From Simiduia sp. 21SJ11W-1 (GTDB lineage Bacteria > Pseudomonadota > Gammaproteobacteria > Pseudomonadales > Cellvibrionaceae): a DNA stretch of 64,000 nt. The position numbers and the translations under genes were made by a program. Under the pieces are notes generated by a model. The model saw nothing but the letters and a program-made list of their open reading frames with translations. It did not search any database and had not been told where the DNA came from. Positions 42,556 through 51,745 of the stretch are shown here, piece after piece. Within the stretch, counting starts at the first letter, position 1. The number at the start of each line of letters is the position of its first letter. Location: NCBI RefSeq assembly GCF_024138675.1, contig NZ_CP090959.1, positions 248,001 to 312,000 of the forward strand. The letters run 5' to 3'.

Positions 42556-44738
42556 AGCGCGCGCCCGATAGAGAAATACACCGATTGCTGATCGGCCGAG
42601 TTAAATCCGTAGCTGAGCACTACCGGGCCCACCGGTGAATCCATGGCGACCCCCAGGCTGCCGGCGGTGACATTGCCCATGTCGAAGGGGATTGCGCTGG
42701 CCCTGTCGTTCCAGGCGCGGCCATGTTCAAGCGAGGCTACAAAGTAGTAGCGGGTATCGAATACCAGCAGTGGTGAGTTCAACAGCCGTAAATAAAACAG
42801 CGCCGCCAAATCGTGGTTTTGCGTCACAATGCTGTTTTCAGGCATGCCCGAGATCTGGCCAAAGCCACCCAAAAAATACACACTGGAAGGCAGCGCATTT
42901 TCGCCGTTGGTGCGCACACTTTGCAGCCGCCCGATAAAGGTGTTTTTACCTGCCGTATGTGCGTGCGAAATAAAGGCTTCGGTTTCCACATAATCTGCGT
43001 TATCTATTTTCTGGTCGTAGTACTTGCGGTGGCGCAAATTCACGCGGCTGCCGGAGGTTGGGAAATAGATGTTGTCTTCGCTGTCGTATTGCAGGGCTAT
43101 GTCTGTAAAGTATTGCTGGTAGCCGTAGTTATCAATATCGGCCGTACCGGTTTGCACATTTAACCGGCCATCGGCGGCTCCCATTGCCACACTGATATCC
43201 GTGTAGTGGCTAAATTGCAGGCCGGCTGCCAGTGCGCCGGTTACGCGTCTGTCTCTTAGCATCAACAGCTGTGTTTCCAGGTTGTCGTCGTACACGGGTA
43301 CATCGCGGGCCAGGTATTCGGCTGTGGGCTTTATGTAAAAAGGCGATTTGTAATTAAGTGGTACAAAGAGCTCGGTGGCAATGCGGATGTCGTTGCCAAG
43401 CTGCACTTGGGAGAACCATTCTGCGCCCGTGTCTGTTATGCCGGTTTGGTTGTAGCCCAGCGAAATATTGTAATAGTTGTCGCCGGTAAAATTGTCGCTG
43501 GCGTTAAAGCCAAAGCGGATAAAACCTTTGTGGCGTTTATCGCCTTTTACTCTCAAATGCAGCCGTTTGCCATCGCCCTCAGTGAGCAATGCGTAATTAA
43601 TGGATTCAAAATACTCAAGGCCGTAGAGCGTATTGATGTTGCGCTCAAGCTGCTTGCGGTTAAAGGCGGTGCCCGGTTTTTGCTCAATAAATCCAAGCAG
43701 TGCCTGATTATTCAGGTAGCTGTCGTTTTCCAGAGTGGTGCGGGTGATGGTGGGCGATGTTTCAATAGCGATATCCGGTGTGGGGCCCTGGCGAGCGCCG
43801 GCCAGGCTTGCCAGTTGCGGCTGCGCGGCCATGGCTGCTGCATAGCCGAGCGCGATGGCGTCGCCGGCGCGGGTAAAATCGAGCGAGGTTATGCCTTTCA
43901 AATCCGGTTGCAACAGTTGGTCTGTTGTTGTGAGGGTGGCGATTTGCTCCTGCACATTTTTGATGGTGAGAAAGGTGGTCACTTGATTGGAAATGGCAAA
44001 CACATTGCCCAGTTCATCGGCATTGCTCAGTGGCGAGCCGATATCAACAGCGATTATGCGCTCTGCACCTAGCGCACGTGCCACATCCACGGGCATGTTG
44101 TTGGCCATGCCGCCATCGGCCAGTAGCCGGCCCTTGTGGCGCACAGGGGTGAGCATGCCGGGAATCGACATGCTGGCCCGAATAGCGCGCGCGAGCGAGC
44201 CGTCGGCCAGCACCACTTGGCTGCCGGTTTCCAAATCGGTGGCGATGGCTCGAAAGGGAATGGGCAGTTGATCGAAGTGATTGATGTCGTCGGTTTGGCG
44301 GAAAATATTTTGCAGTAGCAAGTCCAGGTTCTGGCCGTCCAGTACGCCCGCCGGTAGTCGCAGGGTGCCATCTACCACCGTTAGTTTTGTGCGCAATAAA
44401 TGGCGCCGGTCGTCTTGTTTGCGCCTGAAGGTGAGATCTTGCCGTGGCGGCGTATCGGTAAGTGCATAACCCCAGTCGAGTTCGGTGCCGAGCTGTTCAA
44501 TCTGATCAACGCTGTAGCCGCTGGCATACATGGCGCCGATGATGGCGCCCATGCTGGTACCGGTTATGATGTCTACTTCAATACCCTGTTCTTCCAGTGC
44601 GCGCAGCACACCAATGTGCGCAAGCCCACGGGCAGCGCCGCCGCTGAGCACCAAGCCCACGCGTTTGCCATCGGCATCTTTGGCGTTCAATGGCAGCCAC
44701 AGGGCTGTGCAAAAAAGTAAAACCAGCAAGCGCTGCAT
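42552..44738 (-). CDS. patatin-like phospholipase with Omp85 (BamA-like) barrel, PlpD type
   Basis: A 728-residue two-part outer-membrane protein (type Vd secretion). Residues about 1-20 are a signal peptide. Residues about 25-310 form the patatin lipase: oxyanion loop VGLVLSGGAARGLAHIGVL, nucleophile motif IITGTSMGAIIGAMY (Ser near 62) and the catalytic aspartate in LLADGGMANNMPVDVA. Then a POTRA-like region at about 325-400 (TITRTTLENDSYLNNQALLG) and a beta barrel to the end (ITDTGAEWFSQVQLGNDIRI, YFSIGRAL). PlpD-type proteins display or release a lipase at the cell surface. The start is ATG 44738, four bases after the ubiD stop, so it may be translated with ubiD. Confidence 0.92.
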   Translation of the reverse strand: MQRLLVLLFCTALWLPLNAKDADGKRVGLVLSGGAARGLAHIGVLRALEEQGIEVDIITGTSMGAIIGAMYASGYSVDQIEQLGTELDWGYALTDTPPRQDLTFRRKQDDRRHLLRTKLTVVDGTLRLPAGVLDGQNLDLLLQNIFRQTDDINHFDQLPIPFRAIATDLETGSQVVLADGSLARAIRASMSIPGMLTPVRHKGRLLADGGMANNMPVDVARALGAERIIAVDIGSPLSNADELGNVFAISNQVTTFLTIKNVQEQIATLTTTDQLLQPDLKGITSLDFTRAGDAIALGYAAAMAAQPQLASLAGARQGPTPDIAIETSPTITRTTLENDSYLNNQALLGFIEQKPGTAFNRKQLERNINTLYGLEYFESINYALLTEGDGKRLHLRVKGDKRHKGFIRFGFNASDNFTGDNYYNISLGYNQTGITDTGAEWFSQVQLGNDIRIATELFVPLNYKSPFYIKPTAEYLARDVPVYDDNLETQLLMLRDRRVTGALAAGLQFSHYTDISVAMGAADGRLNVQTGTADIDNYGYQQYFTDIALQYDSEDNIYFPTSGSRVNLRHRKYYDQKIDNADYVETEAFISHAHTAGKNTFIGRLQSVRTNGENALPSSVYFLGGFGQISGMPENSIVTQNHDLAALFYLRLLNSPLLVFDTRYYFVASLEHGRAWNDRASAIPFDMGNVTAGSLGVAMDSPVGPVVLSYGFNSADQQSVYFSIGRAL

Positions 44739-44741
44739 GGG

Positions 44742-46217
44742 TTAATCCTTCAACTCAATGCCAAGGTCGGCCCAGATGGCGTCTATTTTTTTCACAACCT
44801 CCGGGTCGCGGGTAATGGGTTCACCCCACTCGCGGTTGGTTTCGCCGGGCCATTTGTTGGTGGCATCTAGCCCCATTTTCGAGCCAAGGCCCGACACAGG
44901 TGAGGCAAAATCCAAGTAGTCGATGGGTGAATTTTCAATCAGTGTGGTGTCGCGCGCCGGGTCCATGCGGGTGGTGATGGCCCAGATTACATCGTTCCAA
45001 TCACGCGCGTTGACATCGTCGTCGGTGACTATCACAAACTTGGTGTACATAAACTGGCGCAAGAAAGACCACACCGCCATCATCACGCGCTTGGCGTGGC
45101 CGGCGTACTGTTTTTTGATGGTTACAATGGCCAGCCGGTAAGAGCAGCCCTCCGGCGGCAAATAAAAATCCACAATTTCCGGAAACTGTTTTTGTAAAAT
45201 GGGCACAAACACTTCATTGAGGGCTTCACCCAGTACGGCCGGTTCATCCGGTGGCCGGCCAGTGTAAGTGGAGTGGTAGATGGCATCTTTACGCAGGCTC
45301 ATGCGTTCAACGGTAAACACCGGGAATTGGTCTACCTCGTTGTAGTAACCCGTGTGATCGCCATAGGGCCCTTCGTCGGCAAGCTCTGCAGGATCTATGG
45401 TGCCTTCCAAAATAATTTCCGCACTGGCAGGTACCTGCAGATCGCAATCTGTGCAGTTAACCAGCTGGGTTTTTTCGCCGCGCAATAGGCCCGCAAAGGC
45501 GTATTCCGAGAGGGTGTCTGGCACGGGGGTCACCGCACCTAAAATGGTGGCCGGGTCTGCGCCTAGGGCTACGGCTACCGGGAATTTCTTGCCAGGATTT
45601 TGTTTGCACCACTCCTGAAAATCCAATGCGCCGCCCCTGTGCGATAGCCAGCGCATAATCAGTTTGTTTTTACCGATCAATTGCATGCGGTAGATGCCGA
45701 GATTTTGCCGTGGTTTGTTGGGGCCGCGGGTAATCACCAGTGGCCAGGTAATCAATGGCGCGGCATCGCCGGGCCAACAGGTTTGGATGGGCAGTTGGTG
45801 CAGGTCTACCTCGGCACCGGTCTTTACGCTGTACTGCCAGGGCGCCTTGTTCACAACCTTGGGCGACATGTTTAGCACTTGTTTAAAGATGGGCAGCTTT
45901 TCCCAGGCGTCTTTAAAGCCTTGCGGCGGCTCGGGCTCTTTCAGGTAGGCGAGCATTTTGCCCACCTCGCGCAGTGCAGAAACCTTTTCTTCCCCCATGC
46001 CCATGGCCACCCGCTCGGGCGTACCGAACAGGTTGGCCAGCACCGGCATATCAAAACCCACCGGATTTTCAAATAGCAGTGCCGGGCCGCCTGCGCGCAA
46101 GGTGCGATCGCAGATTTCGGTCATTTCCAGGTGTGGGTCTACGGGGTGGCTTACGCGTACCAGCAGGCCGCGTTGTTCCAGCTTTTCAATGAAGTCGCGC
46201 AGGTCAGAATATTTCAA
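44742..46217 (-). CDS. ubiD: 4-hydroxy-3-polyprenylbenzoate decarboxylase
   Basis: Decarboxylates the polyprenylated 4-hydroxybenzoate in ubiquinone synthesis, using prenylated FMN made by UbiX (not in window). The 491-residue protein has the family segments [80 protein letters not shown] and [21 protein letters not shown] place the start at TTG 46217 (MKYSDLRDF, the family N-terminus), with GAGAGG 9 bases upstream; a second TTG at 46241 would add eight residues. The ribosome site lies within the 3' arm of a perfect 12-base hairpin. Confidence 0.95.
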   Translation of the reverse strand: MKYSDLRDFIEKLEQRGLLVRVSHPVDPHLEMTEICDRTLRAGGPALLFENPVGFDMPVLANLFGTPERVAMGMGEEKVSALREVGKMLAYLKEPEPPQGFKDAWEKLPIFKQVLNMSPKVVNKAPWQYSVKTGAEVDLHQLPIQTCWPGDAAPLITWPLVITRGPNKPRQNLGIYRMQLIGKNKLIMRWLSHRGGALDFQEWCKQNPGKKFPVAVALGADPATILGAVTPVPDTLSEYAFAGLLRGEKTQLVNCTDCDLQVPASAEIILEGTIDPAELADEGPYGDHTGYYNEVDQFPVFTVERMSLRKDAIYHSTYTGRPPDEPAVLGEALNEVFVPILQKQFPEIVDFYLPPEGCSYRLAIVTIKKQYAGHAKRVMMAVWSFLRQFMYTKFVIVTDDDVNARDWNDVIWAITTRMDPARDTTLIENSPIDYLDFASPVSGLGSKMGLDATNKWPGETNREWGEPITRDPEVVKKIDAIWADLGIELKD

Positions 46218-46218
46218 T

Positions 46219-46245
46219 GGTATTGCCCTCTCAGAGGGCAATACC
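46219..46245 (-). promoter_or_regulatory. perfect hairpin covering the ubiD ribosome site
   Basis: GGTATTGCCCTC (46219-46230) and GAGGGCAATACC (46234-46245) are exact inverted repeats with a 3-base loop. On the minus strand the 3' arm contains the GAGAGG ribosome site and ends one base before the TTG start. There is no T-run, so it is not a Rho-independent terminator. It could occlude ubiD translation, or act as a binding site. Confidence 0.75.
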
Positions 46246-46267
46246 TTAGCACAAGCGCCTGTTGCGA

Positions 46268-47083
46268 TTAAGACACCTGATGCAGGTGTACGTCGCGTTG
46301 CGGGTAGGGGATAGAGATGCCGTTGGCATCGAAGGCTTTCTTGATATTTTCATGCATGGCGTAAAACACAGACCAGTAATCGGGCGAGAGCACCCACACG
46401 CGCACGCGGAAATTCACCGAGCTGTCTGCCAGGGCGCAAATGGCGATGAGCGGTTCGCGGCCTTCCTCGGTTTTGATGATGGCGTCTATGCTGTTGATCA
46501 CCTCGCTGATGGTGGCGCGGGCTTTGTCTATGTCGTCGTCGTAGCCGATGCCAAATTCCATGTCTACCCGGCGGTGAGACTGGGCAGAAAAGTTGGTGAT
46601 GTTGCCATTGGCCAGCGGCCCATTGGGCACAAAAATCAGCTTGTTATCACCGGTGAGAATGCGCGTGGTAAAAATTTGAATGTCTTTCACCGTGCCGGCT
46701 ATGCCCTGGGCCTCAATGAAGTCGCCAGCCTTGAAGGGCTTGAACAATAAAATCAGCACGCCGCCTGCAAAGTTCGACAGGCTGCCCTGCAGCGCCAGGC
46801 CAATGGCCAGGCCCGCGGCACCGAGCACTGCCACAAAGGAGGTGGTTTGGATGCCCACCATGGAGGCCACGCTGATAATCAGCATCACTTTTAAAATCGA
46901 GCCAATCAGGCTGGCCAGGAACTTGCGCAGGGTAACTTCTGCGTTGCTGCGCTCCAGGGCCTTATCGGTAACTTTTACGATGCCCCCAATGACTTTCCAG
47001 CCCACCCACAATACCAACAGGGCAAGGAGTGCTTTCGGGCCATAGGCGATGGCCAGTTCTTCAAATTGCTTTACCCAATCCAT
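46268..47083 (-). CDS. mscS: small-conductance mechanosensitive channel (MscS family)
   Basis: Opens under membrane tension to release solutes during osmotic downshock. The 271-residue protein begins [15 protein letters not shown], then has three membrane segments ([19 protein letters not shown], then two helices ending at the pore helix [20 protein letters not shown]) and the soluble vestibule with [35 protein letters not shown] and [18 protein letters not shown]. Length matches E. coli MscS (286). It is 50 bases upstream of ubiD on the same strand. Confidence 0.94.
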   Translation of the reverse strand: MDWVKQFEELAIAYGPKALLALLVLWVGWKVIGGIVKVTDKALERSNAEVTLRKFLASLIGSILKVMLIISVASMVGIQTTSFVAVLGAAGLAIGLALQGSLSNFAGGVLILLFKPFKAGDFIEAQGIAGTVKDIQIFTTRILTGDNKLIFVPNGPLANGNITNFSAQSHRRVDMEFGIGYDDDIDKARATISEVINSIDAIIKTEEGREPLIAICALADSSVNFRVRVWVLSPDYWSVFYAMHENIKKAFDANGISIPYPQRDVHLHQVS

Positions 47084-47326
47084 GTTTGTCTCCTTTAATA
47101 ATCAACGGCTTAACTTTAGCAAAGCCATGGGCGGTTAACTGTGTGTTTTGTGAATTCCTTCGCGTATTAATTTAGCAGTTTACGGGGGCGTTGGCCGTAA
47201 AGATTAACCGGTGGGCAAGCGCGGGCATCGTTTGGCAGGAGTGTGCGGCCGGCTTTTGCATTGTGTTCTTATACACCACAATACCCGTGCAACAGTTCTA
47301 AATATTGCAGTGGGGAAAACTTAAGC
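47084..47326. other. gene-free region after rho
   Basis: 243 bases with no supported gene between mscS and the rho terminator. It likely holds the mscS promoter. Confidence 0.5.
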
Positions 47327-47354
47327 AAAAAAAAGCCCGCAGCTGCGGGCTTTT
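47327..47354 (-). terminator. Rho-independent terminator of rho
   Basis: A palindrome, AAAAGCCCGCAGCTGCGGGC with TTTT after it, 47331-47354; on the minus strand it gives a GC-rich stem (GCCCGCAGCTGCGGGC) and a T-run of about eight. It begins two bases after the rho stop. Confidence 0.9.
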
Positions 47355-47356
47355 AA

Positions 47357-48616
47357 CTATTTGCGCTTCATCGACAAGAAAAACTCATCGTTGGTTTTGA
47401 AGTCTTTGAGTTTGTCGGTCAAAAACTCGGTGGCGCCCAGATCTTCCATATCGTGTAAGAGCTTGCGCAAAATCCACACGCGCTGCATTTCGTCTTCTTT
47501 CATGAGCAAGTCTTCACGGCGGGTGCCTGAGCGGCGAATATTGATGGCCGGGTACACGCGTTTTTCGGCAATCTTGCGATCCAGGTGGAGTTCCTGGTTG
47601 CCGGTGCCTTTAAACTCTTCGTAAATTACTTCGTCCATTTTAGAGCCGGTATCTACCAGCGCTGTGGCCACAATGGTGAGGCTGCCGCCTTCTTCAATGT
47701 TGCGCGCCGCGCCAAAGAAGCGCTTGGGCTTTTCCAGTGCGTGGGCATCTACACCGCCGGTCAAGACTTTGCCCGATGATGGAATCACGGTGTTGTAGGC
47801 GCGCGCCAAACGGGTGATGGAGTCTAGCAGAATGATCACGTCTTTTTTGTGTTCAACCAAACGCTTGGCTTTCTCGATTACCATTTCGGCAACCTGCACG
47901 TGGCGTGCCGGTGGTTCATCGAAGGTTGAGGCCACTACTTCGCCGCGCACGCTGCGCTGCATTTCGGTAACTTCTTCAGGGCGCTCGTCAATCAGCAATA
48001 CAATCAGGTGGCACTCTGGGTTGTTGCGGGTGATGGCCTGGGCGATGTTCTGCATCATGATGGTTTTACCGGCTTTCGGCGGTGCCACAATCAAACCGCG
48101 CTGGCCTTTACCGATGGGGGCAATCAAATCGATGATGCGGCCGGTTAAATCTTCGGTGGAGCCATTGCCCGCTTCCAGTACCAAACGGTCGTTGGGAAAC
48201 AGGGGCGTCAGGTTTTCAAACAGAATTTTGTTGCGCGAGTTTTCCGGGCGATCGAAGTTGATGTCGTTAACTTTCAACAGGGCAAAGTAGCGCTCGCCTT
48301 CTTTGGGAGGGCGAATTTTGCCGGAAATGGTGTCGCCGGTGCGCAGGTTAAAGCGGCGAATCTGGCTGGGCGATACGTAAATGTCGTCTGGCCCGGCCAA
48401 ATAGGAGCTGTCTGCCGAGCGTAAAAAACCAAAACCGTCTTGCAAGATCTCTAACACGCCGTCGCCGTAGATGTCTTCACCGCTTTTTGCGTGGCGCTTG
48501 AGAATGTTAAAGATGATGTCTTGTTTGCGTGAGCGTGCCAGGTTTTCCAGGCCCATGCCTTTGGCGATTTCCAGCAGCTCTTCGATGGGTTTTGTTTTTA
48601 GGTCGGTTAGATTCAT
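47357..48616 (-). CDS. rho: transcription termination factor Rho
   Basis: Hexameric RNA helicase that ends transcription at Rho-dependent sites. The 419-residue protein starts [20 protein letters not shown] (Rho N-terminal), has the RNA-binding cold-shock-like domain ([20 protein letters not shown]), the Walker A site [19 protein letters not shown], and the Walker B/Q-loop region [18 protein letters not shown] with [20 protein letters not shown]. Length matches E. coli Rho (419). ATG 48616 is chosen over an upstream ATG at 48652, which would add 12 residues not found in the family. trxA lies just upstream, as in E. coli and Pseudomonas. Confidence 0.97.
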   Translation of the reverse strand: MNLTDLKTKPIEELLEIAKGMGLENLARSRKQDIIFNILKRHAKSGEDIYGDGVLEILQDGFGFLRSADSSYLAGPDDIYVSPSQIRRFNLRTGDTISGKIRPPKEGERYFALLKVNDINFDRPENSRNKILFENLTPLFPNDRLVLEAGNGSTEDLTGRIIDLIAPIGKGQRGLIVAPPKAGKTIMMQNIAQAITRNNPECHLIVLLIDERPEEVTEMQRSVRGEVVASTFDEPPARHVQVAEMVIEKAKRLVEHKKDVIILLDSITRLARAYNTVIPSSGKVLTGGVDAHALEKPKRFFGAARNIEEGGSLTIVATALVDTGSKMDEVIYEEFKGTGNQELHLDRKIAEKRVYPAINIRRSGTRREDLLMKEDEMQRVWILRKLLHDMEDLGATEFLTDKLKDFKTNDEFFLSMKRK

Positions 48617-48950
48617 AAGAAAGTGCTTTATGGGGGTAAGGGAGTCCATCACCGCAATGAAAAGGCGGCTGGGAGTTTTGCGCTAAATAAGAAGTTAAAA
48701 ATTATCAATATAAATCAGGTAACTGAATGTATTGGGGGTACTCGTTGCGCCGGGTGCTCTTGGGGAGTACCACGCCTTGGGCGGTGCGCGTTCGGGGGTA
48801 GGCACCATTGCCAGTAGTCTGTTGCTTTCCCAGGGTAAATCCGAGCGGTTTTGTGGCCGGTTGGGCCCTTTGTTCTAAAGTTGCGATCGGGGGAAGGTAC
48901 AGACGGGAACTCAAAGTTGAGCTGAGTATAAACGCATATTTCCGATAGTG
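48617..48950 (-). promoter_or_regulatory. long leader between trxA and rho
   Basis: 334 bases separate the rho start from the trxA terminator, long for this pair. The part nearest rho is AT-rich (48690-48720). No convincing leader peptide was found. In many bacteria rho is autoregulated through such a leader; here that is inference. Confidence 0.5.
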
Positions 48951-48981
48951 CAAAAACTGAGCGCCGCTTTTTTGCGGCGCT
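48951..48981 (-). terminator. Rho-independent terminator of trxA
   Basis: Stem AGCGCCGC (48960-48967) with GCGGCGCT (48974-48981), 6-base loop. On the minus strand it is followed by CAGTTTTTG. It starts eight bases after the trxA stop. Confidence 0.85.
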
Positions 48982-48988
48982 GCAGGGA

Positions 48989-49315
48989 TTACAGTGCGGA
49001 GTTGATGAACTCAACCAGCTGCGACTTGGACAGCGCACCCACTTTCATGGATTCCATCTGGCCGCCCTTGAAGATCATCAGCGTGGGAATGCCACGGATG
49101 TTGAACTTGGCAGGGGTTTCTTTGTTGGCATCAACGTCCATCTTGGCGATGGTGATCTTGCCGGCCAGCTCGCCAGCCAGCTCGTCCAGTACCGGGGCAA
49201 TCATTTTGCAAGGGCCACACCAGGCTGCCCAAAAGTCCACCAGAACTGGGCCTTCAGCCTTAAGTACGTCTGCTTCAAAGCTAGCGTCGGATACGTGAAC
49301 GATAGCATCACTCAT
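48989..49315 (-). CDS. trxA: thioredoxin 1
   Basis: Small cytoplasmic dithiol-disulfide reductant for ribonucleotide reductase, methionine sulfoxide reductase and others. The 108-residue protein has the classic [15 protein letters not shown] active site at residues about 32-35, the cis-proline [14 protein letters not shown], and the ending [10 protein letters not shown]. Length equals E. coli TrxA (109). It has its own terminator and sits upstream of rho on the same strand. Confidence 0.97.
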   Translation of the reverse strand: MSDAIVHVSDASFEADVLKAEGPVLVDFWAAWCGPCKMIAPVLDELAGELAGKITIAKMDVDANKETPAKFNIRGIPTLMIFKGGQMESMKVGALSKSQLVEFINSAL

Positions 49316-49472
49316 TGGGAAATCTCCGTTGGTTCTAAGGTCTTACACCTAGTGGTTTAGCCGAGCATCATAAGGTTAGAGCCGAGCCTGTACAAGTTGG
49401 CCACCGAGGTTTGACCGGGTAATTGCGGTAAGTGGGTGGTTAATGGGGGCAATCTTGCCCATTTAAAGGGCA

Positions 49473-51548
49473 CTATTTGGTCAATTCGCTCAGCAGCTGC
49501 TGCTGGGCCGATGATCTGGGTGCGCCGTCTTCGCATTCTAGCCTTAAATAGTGGCCTTGGGTGTCTAATTGCCAGCTTTGGTGGCTGTCGCTCAGGTAGC
49601 TCTCAAGATCTGCCATGAGCCGCCGTACCAGGGCCGGCTCTTCCACCGGGAAGCACACCTCCACGCGCCGGTTCAGGTTGCGCTCCATGAGGTCTGCGCT
49701 GCCGCAGTAGAGCCCGGGCTGGCTGTTGGCGAAGTAGAACACCCGGCTGTGCTCCAGAAACCGGCCCACCACTGAGATCACCCGGATGTTGTCAGACACG
49801 CCGGCGATGCCCGGGCGCAGGCAGCACATGCCGCGAATAATCAGGTCTACCTGCACGCCGGCCTGGCTTGCCTTGTAGAGCGCCTGGATCACCTTGGGTT
49901 CGGTCAGGCCGTTGCACTTGATGATAATGCGCCCGCTATTGCCCGCCTCTACGGCTTTTACCTCAGCGTCGATCATGCGCAGTAGCTGGCGCTTGAGGGT
50001 AAAGGGCGCGTTGAGCAGTTTTTTGGGGCGCTCGGTTTTGCCCATGCCGGTGAGCTGCTGGAAGATAATGTGTACATCGGCGCCCAGGTCTTCATCGGCC
50101 GACATCAGCGAGTAGTCGGTATACAGGCGCGCGTTGCCCGAGTGGTAGTTGCCGGTGCCCAGGTGCACGTAGCGGCGCAGCTTGCCGTTTTCGCGGCGCA
50201 CAATAAGAATCATCTTGGCGTGGGTTTTGTAGCCCACAACCCCGTACACCACCACGGCGCCTGCCTCTTGCAGGCGGCTGGCCAGCTCCAGGTTTTCCTC
50301 TTCGTCGAAGCGCGCGCGCAGTTCTACCACGGCGGTGACTTCCTTGCCGTTGCGCGCCGCCTCCAGCAGGGCATCCACTATGGGGGAGCTGGAGCCTGTG
50401 CGGTACAGGGTTTGTTTGATGGCCAGTACATCCGGGTCTTTGGCGGCCTGGCTCAAGAGCTCCACCACTGGCGTGAATGATTCAAAGGGGTGGTGCAGCA
50501 GCTGGTCGCGGTGGGCAATGGCCTGGAAGATGTTGTCTTTGCGGGTGAGCCCTTTGGGGATGGTTTGCACAAAGGGCGCGTACTGCAAGTCCGGCCGGTT
50601 GAGAGACTTCTCGGCGTCCATCAGGCGTTTGAAATTCACAGGCCCATTCACCAGGTAGAGCTCTTGCTGGCTTAAGCCCGTTTCGCGCAGCAGAAAGTGA
50701 ATCAGTGGCTCCGGGCAGTCGTCTACCACTTCCAGGCGCACGGCGTTGCCAAAGCGCCTGGAGTGCAGCTCGCCCCTGAGGGCCCGGGCCAGGTCTGCCA
50801 CGCCTTCGGTGTCGAAATCCAGGTCGGCGTTGCGGGTAATGCGAAACTGGTAGCAGCCTTTGATGGTCATGCCCGAGAACAGCTTGTCGGCATTGGCGTG
50901 AATGATGCTCGATAAAAACACGAAGTTGTCGCCGCCGCTCACCAGCTCATCGGGGAACTTCAAAATGCGCGGCAGCGAGCGCGGTGCCGGCACAACCGCC
51001 AGGCCCGTCTCGCGCCCGAAGGCGTCTTGGCCCTCGAGCGACACAATAAAGTTCAGGCTTTTGTTCACAAGCCTGGGGAAGGGGTGCGCCGGGTCTAGCC
51101 CGATGGGGCTGATGATGGGCAGCACATCGGATTCAAAAAATGCATCGGCCCATTCGCTTTGGGCCTGTGTCCATTGGTTGCGTGGAATGAAGTGAATTTC
51201 TTCTGCGGCCAGCGCCGGTAAAATGACATCGTTCAGAATGCGGTATTGTTCAGCCACCAGCTCGTGGCACTGCTGGCTGATGGCGGCCAGCACCTCTTGC
51301 GGGCTTGAGCCGTCAAGCTCGGTGATTTCACGCTCCATGGCGATGCGCTGGCGCAGGCCGGCCACGCGAATTTCAAAAAATTCATCCAGATTGGCCGAGC
51401 AAATCAGCAAAAATTTCAACCGCTCAAGCAGCGGGTGCGAGTTGTCGAGTGCCTGGTTGAGCACCCGCCGGTTAAAGTGCAGGTGGCTTAACTCCCGGTT
51501 CAGGTAATAGGCCGGGTTATCCAGAAATTCGCAGACCAGATCGTTCAT
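49473..51548 (-). CDS. ppk1: polyphosphate kinase 1
   Basis: Reversibly makes inorganic polyphosphate from ATP; autophosphorylated on histidine, membrane associated. The 691-residue protein begins with the N-terminal PPK domain ([40 protein letters not shown]), has the head domain with [20 protein letters not shown], and the C-terminal phospholipase-D-like catalytic domains with the phospho-His region [20 protein letters not shown] and [15 protein letters not shown]. Length matches E. coli Ppk (688). It is divergent from the TVP38 fusion gene. No ppx gene is nearby. Confidence 0.96.
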   Translation of the reverse strand: MNDLVCEFLDNPAYYLNRELSHLHFNRRVLNQALDNSHPLLERLKFLLICSANLDEFFEIRVAGLRQRIAMEREITELDGSSPQEVLAAISQQCHELVAEQYRILNDVILPALAAEEIHFIPRNQWTQAQSEWADAFFESDVLPIISPIGLDPAHPFPRLVNKSLNFIVSLEGQDAFGRETGLAVVPAPRSLPRILKFPDELVSGGDNFVFLSSIIHANADKLFSGMTIKGCYQFRITRNADLDFDTEGVADLARALRGELHSRRFGNAVRLEVVDDCPEPLIHFLLRETGLSQQELYLVNGPVNFKRLMDAEKSLNRPDLQYAPFVQTIPKGLTRKDNIFQAIAHRDQLLHHPFESFTPVVELLSQAAKDPDVLAIKQTLYRTGSSSPIVDALLEAARNGKEVTAVVELRARFDEEENLELASRLQEAGAVVVYGVVGYKTHAKMILIVRRENGKLRRYVHLGTGNYHSGNARLYTDYSLMSADEDLGADVHIIFQQLTGMGKTERPKKLLNAPFTLKRQLLRMIDAEVKAVEAGNSGRIIIKCNGLTEPKVIQALYKASQAGVQVDLIIRGMCCLRPGIAGVSDNIRVISVVGRFLEHSRVFYFANSQPGLYCGSADLMERNLNRRVEVCFPVEEPALVRRLMADLESYLSDSHQSWQLDTQGHYLRLECEDGAPRSSAQQQLLSELTK

Positions 51549-51657
51549 GGTATTCCAGGGCTTGCTATTGTGTGGGTGGTGCGTGGTTTACTTGCCGCCA
51601 TGGCGCGCACTGGCTGGCACAAAGCGATAAAACCTGTGCGCCGGTACCATTCATTAT

Positions 51658-51688
51658 TTGATCTGGGTGGGCGCGTAACAAGTATAGT
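51658..51688 (+). promoter_or_regulatory. possible promoter of the TVP38 fusion gene
   Basis: TTGATC at 51658-51663 and TATAGT at 51683-51688, 19 bases apart, 58 bases before the ATG at 51746. The spacing is longer than ideal; the -10 is a good match. Confidence 0.35.
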
Positions 51689-51745
51689 GAACAGGGCTCA
51701 AATCAGCCGCATCCTACACCTTCTAAATGAAATAAATGTGACCTT

